NCBI GenBank assembly: GCA_017435305.1
Contig: JAFSFH010000004.1
Coordinates: forward strand, 5,133-69,132
Length of the DNA: 64,000 bases
From: Clostridia bacterium
Lineage (GTDB): Bacteria; Bacillota_A; Clostridia; Oscillospirales; Acutalibacteraceae
Direction of reading: 5' to 3'
The position numbers were made by a program, and so were the translations under genes. Positions 23,019-33,965 of the stretch are shown one piece after another. Below the pieces are notes generated by a model, which was given only the letters and a program-made list of their open reading frames with translations, did no database searches and was not told where the DNA came from. How positions within the stretch are numbered: the stretch's first letter is position 1; each line of letters starts with the position of its first letter.

Positions 23019-23606
23019 CGTTATTGCTCTCAGCCCCGTATCCAGCAGGGCGATGACCACCGCCACTCCCAGAAACAGGGCGAAGCGGATGCTGTATAGG
23101 CGAAATCCGTTTTTGGCGACGGATTGGGCTCCGTCGGGGATCAGTAGGCGGCTGACCGCCACCGACAGCCGCAGGCTCTCCGCCCCTGCCATGGTCAGTA
23201 GGGCGCCGGTGAGCAGACCCACGGGCATAATGCGTGTGACCACCGTCATCACGCCGTCCGTTCCGGCAGCGTAATAGTGGGCCTCGGTCAGCCCCAGCCC
23301 CAGTCCGTGTATCAGCGGCACCGCCAGAATAAAGGGCACGCCGCACCCCCACAGACCCAGCAGATACAGAGCCGCCAGCATGGTCAGCGGGGCAAACAGG
23401 CTGTCCCACAGGGCGGCGCTCCAGCCCACCTGGTTGGGGGTCAGGGCGTCGGATACCGCCGCGGCGGCGCTGTCGCCGGCGGTGAGATACACCGCCACAC
23501 CCACCACCACCCCCAGCAGGAACAGACCCGCAAAGGGGAACAGGCGGCGGTTATCGGTGAGAAAATGATTCATTTCCCGTTTCCTACGGGTGGTTGTCCG
23601 TGTCAT
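23016..23606 (-). CDS. SpoIIM-like membrane protein
   Basis: 196 residues from the ATG at 23606, which sits six bases after GGAGGG. It has about five membrane segments. The blocks FAGLFLLGVVVGVAVYL, LWGCGVPFILAVPLIHGLGLG and TRIMPVGLLTGALL fit the SpoIIM/DUF95 family; SpoIIM takes part in engulfment with SpoIID and SpoIIP in spore formers. No spoIID or spoIIP lies here, so it could be a paralogue. The TAG stop is formed by the terminal bases of the adjacent structured element. Confidence 0.6.
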   Translation of the reverse strand: MTRTTTRRKREMNHFLTDNRRLFPFAGLFLLGVVVGVAVYLTAGDSAAAAVSDALTPNQVGWSAALWDSLFAPLTMLAALYLLGLWGCGVPFILAVPLIHGLGLGLTEAHYYAAGTDGVMTVVTRIMPVGLLTGALLTMAGAESLRLSVAVSRLLIPDGAQSVAKNGFRLYSIRFALFLGVAVVIALLDTGLRAIT

Positions 23607-23682
23607 AGGCATCCCTCCGCCACAACTTATGTGAGGGATACACCGAATAGAACGAAATTGGGCAAAAAGCATCGTGCTACTT

Positions 23683-23812
23683 GGCCCCCTCTGACGAGGG
23701 GGCTGTCAGCCGCAAGGCTGACTGGGGGAGAGATAACGAAACGAAGATGAATATTTTTCTCTCCCTCCGTCAAAAATCAAAGATTTTTGACACCTCCCTC
23801 GTCAGAGGGAGG
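23683..23812. repeat. Paired palindromic repeat (BIME-like), copy 1
   Basis: Two inverted half-units. Left: outer hairpin GCCCCCTCTGACGAGGGGGC, inner palindrome TCAGCCGCAAGGCTGA, head CTGGGGGAGA. Right: head CTCTCCCTCCG, inner palindrome TCAAAAATCAAAGATTTTTGA split around 23780, CACCT, outer hairpin CCTCCCTCGTCAGAGGGAGG. There is no gene between 23607 and 23898. Confidence 0.85.
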
Positions 23813-23898
23813 CAGGGAAGAAGACTCCCATTGAAACAGGTTGAATAGAACAAAAAATGCGGAGCAAGCCACAAGGTATGGGGCCTGCTCCGCGTGTG

Positions 23899-24291
23899 TC
23901 AGCGTCTTTTGCGGTTGACCCCGATGAGACCGCCGATGGCACCGCAGAGGGTCATCACCGCCCACTTGAGGGCGGCATACCCCGCGTCCACGCCTCCGGA
24001 ACGGATCAGACCGACCGTCAGGAGAATGAGCGCCATCGCCGTCCCGCACAGCGCCCCCATCAGCAGTCCGCGCTGACCGGCGCATATGGCCGCCGTCAGT
24101 CCGGCGGCCAGAGCGCCCACAGCGGCGGCGATCACCGCCAGAGGGGTTACCGCCCCACGGGGGATATCCACCTGCCACAGCAGTACAGCCGCCCCCAACA
24201 GCAGCAGGGTGGCGGTGATAATGCCCACACACAGGCCGACCCCGATGGGTCGCACCACGGTGCGGATGGTTTGGGTGGTTCGGGATTTCAT
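23899..24291 (-). CDS. TIGR04086 family membrane protein
   Basis: 130 residues with four hydrophobic segments (about 15-38, 46-67, 74-95, 103-124) and a short basic tail NRKRR. Four-helix proteins of this type are commonly found next to yajC and tgt in clostridia, as here. Function is unknown. Confidence 0.7.
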   Translation of the reverse strand: MKSRTTQTIRTVVRPIGVGLCVGIITATLLLLGAAVLLWQVDIPRGAVTPLAVIAAAVGALAAGLTAAICAGQRGLLMGALCGTAMALILLTVGLIRSGGVDAGYAALKWAVMTLCGAIGGLIGVNRKRR

Positions 24292-24378
24292 AGTATATCC
24301 GCTCCTCTCGCCGAGATGGTATCATCCTATGCGGCGGCAGGGGGGATTATGCGATATCGGTGGAATTAGGCGGCGATA

Positions 24379-24777
24379 TCAGATATCGTCGTCGTCATCG
24401 TCGAAGTCGTCGTCAACGGGATCCTCGTGCTTGGTGTGGACGGTCTGCAGACCCCACTTCTCAAACTGGATCTTGGAGCGGTCGGCGCCGGTCTCGATGG
24501 TGATGGTGTCGTCCTTGATGGACACCACGCGGCCCTTGATGCCGCCGATGGTGGTGATCTCGTCACCGACGCGCAGGTTGTTGCGCATTTTCTGCTCTTC
24601 CTTCTGCTTCTTCTGCTGGGGACGGATCATCAGGAAATACATGATGGCGATCATCAGCACGATCATAATGAGAGAGCCGTACTTGGCGAAGAACAGGGCA
24701 AAGCCGGTGGGCTCGGCGCCCTCGCCGGCAGCGGCGGCGGTGGTGCCGGCCAGCCAGATCAGGTTGGAAATATTCAT
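24379..24777 (-). CDS. yajC: Preprotein translocase subunit YajC
   Basis: 132 residues from the ATG at 24777, which has GGAGG eight bases upstream; the longer frame start lacks a site. One membrane helix (residues about 27-47, SLIMIVLMIAIMYFLMI) precedes RPQQKKQKEEQKMRNNLRVG, DEITTIGGIKGRVVSI and TIET, the YajC signature. The C-terminus is very acidic (DDDFDDDDDDI). YajC associates with SecDF at the Sec translocon. It lies directly after tgt in transcription order. Confidence 0.93.
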   Translation of the reverse strand: MNISNLIWLAGTTAAAAGEGAEPTGFALFFAKYGSLIMIVLMIAIMYFLMIRPQQKKQKEEQKMRNNLRVGDEITTIGGIKGRVVSIKDDTITIETGADRSKIQFEKWGLQTVHTKHEDPVDDDFDDDDDDI

Positions 24778-24866
24778 AGCGGATTCCTCCATTTTAATAT
24801 ATTTTACACTATTATAATCGCATTTGGGGAAAAGTGCAAGCCTTTCTTGCACAATTCACAGTTTAT

Positions 24867-27277
<2,411 letters not shown>

Positions 27278-27450
27278 AGGATTTTCTCGTCTTTCTGTGG
27301 AAATAGGTGAGTGCGCATTGACACCGACCCTTTAAAGTGGTAAAATAAGCGGTAATTTGAAATAAAAACCGCTTGTAAGTAGTCAGTTCATCTATTATAA
27401 TGTATATGTAAAGGATTTTCAAGTGGCAATACCAAAAGGAGCGATTTTTT
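27278..27450. promoter_or_regulatory. Divergent queA-asd control region
   Basis: For asd: TTGTAA, a 17-base spacer and TATAAT (about 27373-27401), then AAAGGAG before the ATG. An inverted repeat AAGCGGT...ACCGCTT with a 14-base AT-rich centre (27348-27374) lies just upstream and could be an operator. No lysine riboswitch is apparent. Confidence 0.55.
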
Positions 27451-28530
27451 ATGAACAAGAAATTTAACGTGGGTATCGTCGGCTGCACCGGTATGGTGGG
27501 TCAGCGTTTTATGACCCTGCTGGACGGTCACCCCTGGTTTAACGTCACCTGCCTGGCGGCCTCCCCCCGCTCGGCGGGCAAGACCTATACCGAGGCGGTG
27601 GGTAATCGCTGGGCGATGGACCTGCCCATGCCCGAGGGCATGAAGGATATGACCGTGCTGGACGCCTCCGACGTGCAGGCTGTCGCCTCTCAGGTGGATT
27701 TCATTTTCTGCGCCGTGGATATGCCCAAGGCGGAGATCCGCGCCCTGGAGGAGGCCTATGCCAAGGCGGAGTGTCCCGTGGTGTCCAATAACTCCGCCCA
27801 CCGCGGCACCCCCGACGTGCCCATGATCATCCCCGAGCTGAACTGGCAGCACGAGGAGATCATCCACGCCCAGAGAAAGCGCCTGGGCACCAAGCGCGGT
27901 TTTGTGGCGGTCAAGTCCAACTGTTCTCTGCAGAGCTACGTGCCCGCCCTGTATCCGCTGGATAAATTCGGCGTCAAGGACGTGCTGGTCACCACCTATC
28001 AGGCTATTTCCGGAGCAGGCAAGACCTTTGAGCGCTGGCCCGAGATGGTGGACAACGTGATCCCCTACATCGGCGGCGAGGAGGAGAAATCCGAGCAGGA
28101 GCCTCTGAAGATCTGGGGTACGATGGAGAACGGCGAGATTGTCAACGCCACCTCTCCCGCCTTTACCGCCCAGTGCCTGCGTGTGCCGGTGACCAACGGT
28201 CACTTCGCCGCGGTGTTCGTCCGCTTTGAGAATAAGCCCTCTAAGGAGGAGATCCTCGAGATCTGGAACAACTTCAGCGGTCGTCCCCAGCAGCTGGGTC
28301 TGCCCTCTGCGCCGAAGCAGTTCCTCAAGTATTTTGAGGAGGACAATATGCCCCAGACCAAGCTGCACCGCGATCTGGAGGGCGGTATGACCGTGTCCCT
28401 GGGTCGTCTGCGTGAGGACAGCCAGTACGATTATAAGTTCGTGGGTCTGTCCCACAACACCCTGCGCGGTGCCGCCGGCGGCGCGGTCCTGCTGGCCGAG
28501 TTGCTCTGTGCGGATGGGTATATGGACTAA
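27451..28530 (+). CDS. asd: Aspartate-semialdehyde dehydrogenase
   Basis: 359 residues. It reduces aspartyl phosphate to aspartate semialdehyde, the branch point to lysine, threonine and methionine. The NADP-binding VGIVGCTGMVGQRF starts at residue 7, the active-site Cys is in VKSNCSLQ (about residue 155), and TTYQAISGAGKTFERWPEM with VTNGHFAAVFV follows. Its length and active-site block fit the archaeal/fungal-type subgroup. It is followed by dapA and dapB after one repeat. Confidence 0.93.
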   Translation: MNKKFNVGIVGCTGMVGQRFMTLLDGHPWFNVTCLAASPRSAGKTYTEAVGNRWAMDLPMPEGMKDMTVLDASDVQAVASQVDFIFCAVDMPKAEIRALEEAYAKAECPVVSNNSAHRGTPDVPMIIPELNWQHEEIIHAQRKRLGTKRGFVAVKSNCSLQSYVPALYPLDKFGVKDVLVTTYQAISGAGKTFERWPEMVDNVIPYIGGEEEKSEQEPLKIWGTMENGEIVNATSPAFTAQCLRVPVTNGHFAAVFVRFENKPSKEEILEIWNNFSGRPQQLGLPSAPKQFLKYFEEDNMPQTKLHRDLEGGMTVSLGRLREDSQYDYKFVGLSHNTLRGAAGGAVLLAELLCADGYMD

Positions 28531-28551
28531 TAAATCCCTAAATAGGGCGTA

Positions 28552-28700
28552 GGCTCCCTCTTGAGGGAGCTGGCACGGCGCTAGCCGTGACTGAGGGAGT
28601 GATTTTTAGGATGCAAAACCTAGAGAAAAAGGCAACGTTATGTAGAACTCCCTCCGTCTTTTCGCCTGTGGCGAAAATCCACCTCCCTCGGTGAGGGAGG
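28552..28700. repeat. Paired palindromic repeat (BIME-like), copy 3
   Basis: Left half: outer hairpin CTCCCTCTTGAGGGAG, CTGG, inner palindrome CACGGCGCTAGCCGTG, head ACTGAGGGAGTG. Right half: head ACTCCCTCCGTC, inner palindrome TTTTCGCCTGTGGCGAAAA, TCCA, outer hairpin CCTCCCTCGGTGAGGGAGG. It lies between asd and dapA. Confidence 0.85.
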
Positions 28701-28771
28701 CTATCTCTATCCACAATAACGGCGTTTCCTTTTTCGCATACTCCATTATCTGATAGAAAGGTGGTTTTCCT

Positions 28772-29662
28772 ATGAGCAAGCCGATTCTTTTTACCGGTTC
28801 CGGTGTGGCATTGGTGACCCCGATGCACCCCGATGGAAGTATCAATTATGAGAAGTTAGAACAGCTGGTGGACTGGCACGTGGAACAAGGCACCGATGCC
28901 TTGATTATTTGCGGCACCACCGGCGAGGCACCCACCCTCAAGATGGATGAGCACCTGGAGGCCATCCGCGTGGCGGTGTCCCGTGCGGCGGGTCGCATCC
29001 CCGTCATCGCCGGCACCGGCTCCAACGATACCGCCCACTGCATCGAGTCCTGCCGCTCTGCCAAAAAGCTGGGCGCCGACGGTCTGCTGCTGGTGACCCC
29101 CTATTATAACAAGACCTCCCAGCGAGGTCTGGTCGCCCACTACGAGGCGGTTGCCGCCGCCACCGACCTGCCGCTGATTCTGTACAACGTGCCCTCCCGC
29201 ACGGGACTGAACATCGCCCCCGACACGGCGGCAAAGCTGTACCGTGAGGTGGATACGGTGGTGGGTCTTAAGCAGGCGTCCCCCGATCTGGCGGCCACCG
29301 GCTATCTGACCTCCGTGTCCGATATCCCCGTATACTGCGGCAACGACGACCTGACTGTGCCGATGCTGTCCATCGGCGGCGTGGGCGTGATTACCGTGCT
29401 GGGCAACGTGGTACCGCAGGTCACCCACGACATCTGCGAGATGTGGTTTAAGGGTCAGACCGATCTGAGCCGCGACCTGTTCCTCCATTGGATGGATCTA
29501 GCGCAGGGACTGTTCACCGACGTGAACCCCGTCCCGGTGAAAGAGGCTATGAACCGAATGGGTATGGAGGTAGGCGGCTGCCGTCTGCCCCTGTATCCGA
29601 TGGACTCCGCCGCCGCCGAAAAGCTGGCGGACATCCTCCGCCATCACGGACTTGTGAAGTAA
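28772..29662 (+). CDS. dapA: 4-hydroxy-tetrahydrodipicolinate synthase
   Basis: 296 residues, TIM barrel of the NAL superfamily. It condenses aspartate semialdehyde and pyruvate. Motifs: GTTGEAPTL near residue 50, IAGTGSNDT, the tyrosines in TPYYNK and LYNVPSRTG, and the Schiff-base Lys in VVGLKQAS (about residue 166). AAAGGTGG lies before the start. dapB follows 13 bases later, forming a lysine/diaminopimelate operon. Confidence 0.97.
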   Translation: MSKPILFTGSGVALVTPMHPDGSINYEKLEQLVDWHVEQGTDALIICGTTGEAPTLKMDEHLEAIRVAVSRAAGRIPVIAGTGSNDTAHCIESCRSAKKLGADGLLLVTPYYNKTSQRGLVAHYEAVAAATDLPLILYNVPSRTGLNIAPDTAAKLYREVDTVVGLKQASPDLAATGYLTSVSDIPVYCGNDDLTVPMLSIGGVGVITVLGNVVPQVTHDICEMWFKGQTDLSRDLFLHWMDLAQGLFTDVNPVPVKEAMNRMGMEVGGCRLPLYPMDSAAAEKLADILRHHGLVK

Positions 29663-29675
29663 AGGAGATATTCCT

Positions 29676-30422
29676 ATGAAACTGATACTAAACGGCTGTT
29701 TGGGTCGTATGGGTCGGGCGGTCAGCGAGATGGCGCCCGCCCGTGACGCCACGGTGGTGGCGGGGGTGGACGTGACCGCCGCCGATGCCGCCTATCCCGT
29801 GCATACCGACTGGAGCGGTCTGCCTGCCGCGGACGCGGTGGTAGACTTTTCCAACCCCGACGCGCTGGCGGCGGAGCTTGCCTACGTCACCGCCCACAAC
29901 CTGCCGTTGGTGCTGTGCACCACCGGTCTGTCCGAGGATCAGCTGGCCGCGGTGAGCGAGGCCGCCAAGACGGTTCCGATTTTCCACAGCAGCAATATGA
30001 GTCTGGGCGTGGCGGTGCTGTCCGCCCTGACCAAAAAGGCCGCCGCCGTCTTGGGCGACACCTTTGACATCGAGGTGGTGGAGATGCACCACAATCAAAA
30101 GGTGGACGCTCCCTCCGGCACCGCCCTGATGCTGGCGGACGCCGCGGCGGCAGGGCTGTCCTATGAGCCCCGGTATACCTACGACCGTCACACCCGCCGT
30201 GAGAAGCGGGAAAAGAACGAGATCGGCATCGCCTCTCTCCGCGGCGGCACCGTGGTGGGCGAGCACAGCGTGTATTTCGCCGGGGAGCAGGAGGTCATCA
30301 CCCTGTCCCACTCGGCGGGCTCCCGCAGCGTGTTTGCTGCCGGCGCTCTGACCGCCGCCGCCTTCCTGCAGGGCAAGGATGCAGGGCTGTACACCATGGA
30401 GGACATCATCGGCAGTATTTAA
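29676..30422 (+). CDS. dapB: 4-hydroxy-tetrahydrodipicolinate reductase
   Basis: 248 residues. It reduces the DapA product using NAD(P)H. The N-terminal Rossmann motif is LNGCLGRMGRAVSE. The catalytic and substrate block VEMHHNQKVDAPSGTALMLA lies near residue 142, and GEHSVYFAGEQEVITLSHSA follows. It ends in a strong bidirectional terminator shared with the antiporter gene. Confidence 0.96.
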   Translation: MKLILNGCLGRMGRAVSEMAPARDATVVAGVDVTAADAAYPVHTDWSGLPAADAVVDFSNPDALAAELAYVTAHNLPLVLCTTGLSEDQLAAVSEAAKTVPIFHSSNMSLGVAVLSALTKKAAAVLGDTFDIEVVEMHHNQKVDAPSGTALMLADAAAAGLSYEPRYTYDRHTRREKREKNEIGIASLRGGTVVGEHSVYFAGEQEVITLSHSAGSRSVFAAGALTAAAFLQGKDAGLYTMEDIIGSI

Positions 30423-30428
30423 GAATGC

Positions 30429-30464
30429 AAAAAGAGCGTAGCCGCTTCGGCTACGCTCTTTTTT
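30429..30464. terminator. Bidirectional terminator between dapB and the antiporter gene
   Basis: AAAAAGAGCGTAGCC-GCTTC-GGCTACGCTCTTTTTT, a perfect stem with A and T tracts on either side, between two convergent genes. Confidence 0.92.
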
Positions 30465-31758
30465 ACGCTTTGTTTTCCAGGGCTTGTCGCGCTGTGTCGC
30501 GGGCGCTGACCTTGCCCTCGGGGCGGATCTCGCCCGCCTTCTGCAGAGCCACCTTGGTGAGGAAGGGACCGATCAGCTCATACACCAGCACCGAGAACAG
30601 GGTGATGTTGGCCACCACGTTACCTACCTCGCCCAGCTCCTCCGCCTTGAGCGCCATACCCAGCGCCACGCCTGCCTGGGGCAGCAGCGTGATGCCCAGA
30701 TACTTGACGATGTGGGGGTCGCATTTCACGCCGCGGGCGGACAGACCCGCGCCAAAGTACTTACCGCAGGAGCGGAAGAGGATGTACACCACGCCGATGA
30801 GCACGATCCACGGATTGCGGAATACATCCAGCTCCAGCTCGGCACCGCTGACCACGAAGAACAGCACCAGCAGAGGGGCGCTCCAGCGCTCCACCCGCTC
30901 CATCAGCTCCTCGGAGAAGTCGCAGACATTGCAGAACACGGTGCCCAGCATCATACACACCAGCAGAGAGGAGAAGGCCACGTGCACCCCGCCGATGGTG
31001 AATTCCACCATCGACAGCGCCACGGTCAGCAGCACGAAGGCGACCGACATAGCCATACGCTTGCTGCGGGAGTGGAAGAACTGCTCGCAGAAGGAGAACA
31101 GGAAGCCCATCAGTGCGCCCAGCACCAGCGAGAGAACCACCTCCAGGATAGGCTCCAGCACCACACCCAGCAGATCCACCTGACCGTGGATGAGCGCCTT
31201 GGCGATGCCGAAGGACACGGCGAACAGCACCAGACCCACCGCGTCGTCCAGCGCCACGATGGGCAGCAGGATATCGGTGAGGGGACCCTTGGCCTTGTAT
31301 TGCCGCACCACCATCAGGGTGGCGGCGGGGGCGGTGGCGCTGGCCACGGCGCCCAGCACGATGGCGGCAGGCAGAGGCAGCAGGTCGGGTATCAGAAAGT
31401 GCAGTCCGATGAGGGCGGCGTCCACCAAGATGGTGGTGAATACCGCCTGGACGATGCCGATGACGGTGGCCTGCCGTCCCGTCTTTTTGAGGGTGTTCAG
31501 ACGGAATTCGTTGCCGATGGCAAAGGCGATGAAGCCCAGCGCCACGTCGCTGAACAGCTTATAGTGGCTGAAATCCTCGGTGGTAAAGCCCAGATGCAGG
31601 TCGGCGTGGGGGAGGTAGACCTGCCCCAGCAGATAGGGACCCACCAGAATACCCGCCACCAGATAGGCGGTGACGGCGGGCAGCTTGACCAGCTTTGCCG
31701 CGCGGGAGAGCAGCAGACCGGCCAACAGCGCCACCGACAGACTTAATAACGTTTGCAT
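30463..31758 (-). CDS. Cation:proton antiporter, CPA2/Kef type
   Basis: 431 residues with 12 or 13 hydrophobic segments over the whole length. The start LLAGLLLSRAAKLVKLPAVTAYLVAGILVGPYLLG is typical of Na+/H+ or K+/H+ exchangers of the monovalent cation:proton antiporter-2 family. ALDDAVGLVLFAV carries the paired Asp residues expected in the ion site. No RCK/TrkA domain follows, so it is a transmembrane-only version. Confidence 0.88.
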   Translation of the reverse strand: MQTLLSLSVALLAGLLLSRAAKLVKLPAVTAYLVAGILVGPYLLGQVYLPHADLHLGFTTEDFSHYKLFSDVALGFIAFAIGNEFRLNTLKKTGRQATVIGIVQAVFTTILVDAALIGLHFLIPDLLPLPAAIVLGAVASATAPAATLMVVRQYKAKGPLTDILLPIVALDDAVGLVLFAVSFGIAKALIHGQVDLLGVVLEPILEVVLSLVLGALMGFLFSFCEQFFHSRSKRMAMSVAFVLLTVALSMVEFTIGGVHVAFSSLLVCMMLGTVFCNVCDFSEELMERVERWSAPLLVLFFVVSGAELELDVFRNPWIVLIGVVYILFRSCGKYFGAGLSARGVKCDPHIVKYLGITLLPQAGVALGMALKAEELGEVGNVVANITLFSVLVYELIGPFLTKVALQKAGEIRPEGKVSARDTARQALENKA

Positions 31759-31802
31759 AGAAAAAGCCTTCTTTCAAAACACAAAAACCTCGAACGAAAG
31801 CC

Positions 31803-31831
31803 ATTATACTCTCCTTAAATTTCAATTGCAA
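31803..31831 (-). promoter_or_regulatory. Promoter of the antiporter gene
   Basis: On the minus strand, TTGCAA (31831-31826), a 17-base spacer and TATAAT (31808-31803), about 45 bases before the start codon. Confidence 0.7.
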
Positions 31832-31900
31832 CCCCCAAATTTACCAACTTTCTCCCTGTGGAACAATAAAGTTTTGTATACTGTTCAACGCCATTACAAA

Positions 31901-31932
31901 AAAACAGCCGACCCGTGCGGGTCGGCTGTTTT
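31901..31932 (-). terminator. Terminator of the nitroreductase gene
   Basis: AAAACAGCCGACC-CGTGCG-GGTCGGCTGTTTT lies directly after the stop and could work in both directions. Confidence 0.88.
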
Positions 31933-31935
31933 CAT

Positions 31936-32460
31936 TTACTCGATTTCACTTACCAATTCGCTCAGGGCTTTTCGTTTTTTCTCACGGGGCTTGTCGGCGG
32001 GATAGCCCACCGTCACCACCAGCCGCACGGGATGGTCCAGTGCGCAGATATCGCGGATCTTCTTATCGTCCAGCCAGCCCAGTATGCAGGTGCCCAGTCC
32101 CTGTGCGGCGGCCTCGGCGGTCAGGTGCGCCACCGCGATGCCGATGTCGATGGAGCGGTAGTCGTTGCCCTTGACCTTGGCGCCCAGGGCGGCGGTGCTG
32201 TTATAGGGCATCTCGGACAGCACCATCACCACCGGTGCGTCGGCAGCAAACTTGTTCATGCCCATCCCCATACAGGCCTTGGCTACCTGCTTGGCCTTGT
32301 CGCCGTGGCAGACGGTCAGGTGATAGGGCTGGGCGTTGCAGGCGGAGGGGGACAGCCGCACCGCCTCCAGTATGGCGTCCAGTTTTTCCCGCTCTACGGG
32401 GCGGTTGGGGTCGTATTGGCGGCAGGACTGCCGCGCCTGTGCAATTTCCAGAAACTTCAT
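31936..32460 (-). CDS. Nitroreductase family protein
   Basis: 174 residues from the ATG at 32460, which has GGAGG seven bases upstream. FMN-dependent oxidoreductase fold: ARQSCRQYDPNRPVEREKLDAI at the N-terminus, RLSPSACNAQPYHLTV for FMN and substrate contact, DIGIAVAHLTAEAAAQGLGTCILGWLD, and VTVGYPADKPREKKRK near the end. The natural substrate is unknown. A promoter with TTGCGC, 17 bases and TATAAT (32511-32483) lies upstream. Confidence 0.9.
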   Translation of the reverse strand: MKFLEIAQARQSCRQYDPNRPVEREKLDAILEAVRLSPSACNAQPYHLTVCHGDKAKQVAKACMGMGMNKFAADAPVVMVLSEMPYNSTAALGAKVKGNDYRSIDIGIAVAHLTAEAAAQGLGTCILGWLDDKKIRDICALDHPVRLVVTVGYPADKPREKKRKALSELVSEIE

Positions 32461-32590
32461 GGTAGCACCTCCGTTTGATGCCATTATACCGCATATCCTC
32501 CCGTAGCGCAAGACGAAATCCATCTTGACCTTAAGAGAGTTTTGTGTAATAATAGATGAGATAACGATTGTTCAAAGGAGAAAGTCCCCT

Positions 32591-33928
32591 ATGAATATGA
32601 CGATTGCCATTATCCTGTTTGCCGTCACCTACGTGCTGATGATCGCCTTTGGCAAGTACCGCCCCTGGATCGCTCTGGCGTCCGGTGCCGTGTTCGTGGC
32701 ATGTATGTTTATTGGCAGCGCCGGCTTCCCCGCCATCACCGTATCGGATGCGGTGGGCGTACTGGATTTGAACGTGCTGCTGATGATCGCCGGCACTATG
32801 GGTCTGGTGCAGATGTTCATCGACTCCCAGATGCCCAACCGCTTGGCGGACATCGTGATGCGCTATGTCCCCAACGTGTGCTGGGCGGCGGTGGCGCTGA
32901 GCCTGTTTGCGGGCATTATCTCCGCCTTCGTGGATAACGTGGCCACCGTACTGATGGTGGCGCCGGTGGCGCTGGCCATCTGTAAGAAGCTGCACACCAA
33001 CCCCGTCCCCTTTATCATTTCCATTGCGGTGTCCTCCAACCTGCAGGGCGCCGCCACCCTGGTGGGCGATACCACCGCCATTATGCTGGGCTCGGCGCTG
33101 GATATGTCCTTTGTCGATTTCTTCTGGTATCAAGGCAAGCCCTCCATCTTCTTTGCGGTGGAGCTTGGTGCGGCGCTGTCCGCCATGATCGTGTGGTGGC
33201 TGTTCCGCAAGGAGAAGAGCCCTATTGAGAAGAATCAGCCCCTGACCCCCGTCACCGACTATGTTCCCACCGTGCTGTTGGTGGGCACCATCGGTCTGCT
33301 GGCGGCGGCTTCCTTTGCCCCCGACAGCTGGAATCTGCCTGCCGAGATCAACGGCCTGATCGCCTGCGCTATGCTGGTGGTGGGTCTGATCTACAACGTC
33401 ATCCGCTATCGCAAAAAGGATGCCCTGGTGGGTCCCATCAAGGCTATTGACTTTGAAACTCTCGGTCTGCTGATCGGTCTGTTTATGATGATCGGCGGCA
33501 TCAAGCATTACGGCGTGATCGATCAGCTGGCCGGCCTGCTGGCACAGCTGGGCGGCGGCAATCTGTTCCTGCTGTACACGGTGATCGTGTGGGCATCGGT
33601 GCTGATCTCCGCTTTCATCGACAATATTCCCTACGTGGCGACCATGATCCCGGTCATCGGCGGTCTGGCCGCCCAGATGGCGGGCGGTGACGCGGACAAG
33701 GCGACGCTGATGGCCATCCCCCTGTATTTCGGTCTGCTGTCCGGCGCCACCCTGGGCGGAAACTGCACCCCCATCGGCGCCTCGGCGAATATCGCCGGTA
33801 TCGGCATCCTGCGTAAGAATGGTTACGAGGTGAAGAACAGCGATTTCTTCCGCATCGGCATCCCCTTCACCTTGGCGGCCATTGTCCCCGCGTATATCTA
33901 CATTTGGCTGCTGTACGGCGTCCGTTGA
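32591..33928 (+). CDS. IT-superfamily transporter (SLC13/ArsB/NhaD-like)
   Basis: 445 residues from the ATG at 32591, preceded by AAAGGAG. About eleven membrane segments. Two inverted-repeat halves carry SAFVDNVATVLMVAPVA and SAFIDNIPYVATMIPVI, and GATLGGNCTPIGASANIAG is the second re-entrant loop. These are hallmarks of the ion transporter superfamily (dicarboxylate/arsenite/sodium-proton carriers). The substrate cannot be read from sequence. It is divergent from the nitroreductase gene. Confidence 0.82.
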   Translation: MNMTIAIILFAVTYVLMIAFGKYRPWIALASGAVFVACMFIGSAGFPAITVSDAVGVLDLNVLLMIAGTMGLVQMFIDSQMPNRLADIVMRYVPNVCWAAVALSLFAGIISAFVDNVATVLMVAPVALAICKKLHTNPVPFIISIAVSSNLQGAATLVGDTTAIMLGSALDMSFVDFFWYQGKPSIFFAVELGAALSAMIVWWLFRKEKSPIEKNQPLTPVTDYVPTVLLVGTIGLLAAASFAPDSWNLPAEINGLIACAMLVVGLIYNVIRYRKKDALVGPIKAIDFETLGLLIGLFMMIGGIKHYGVIDQLAGLLAQLGGGNLFLLYTVIVWASVLISAFIDNIPYVATMIPVIGGLAAQMAGGDADKATLMAIPLYFGLLSGATLGGNCTPIGASANIAGIGILRKNGYEVKNSDFFRIGIPFTLAAIVPAYIYIWLLYGVR

Positions 33929-33965
33929 TGGGTCGCCCCGTATTTCCCGAGAGAGGAGAAGGCGT

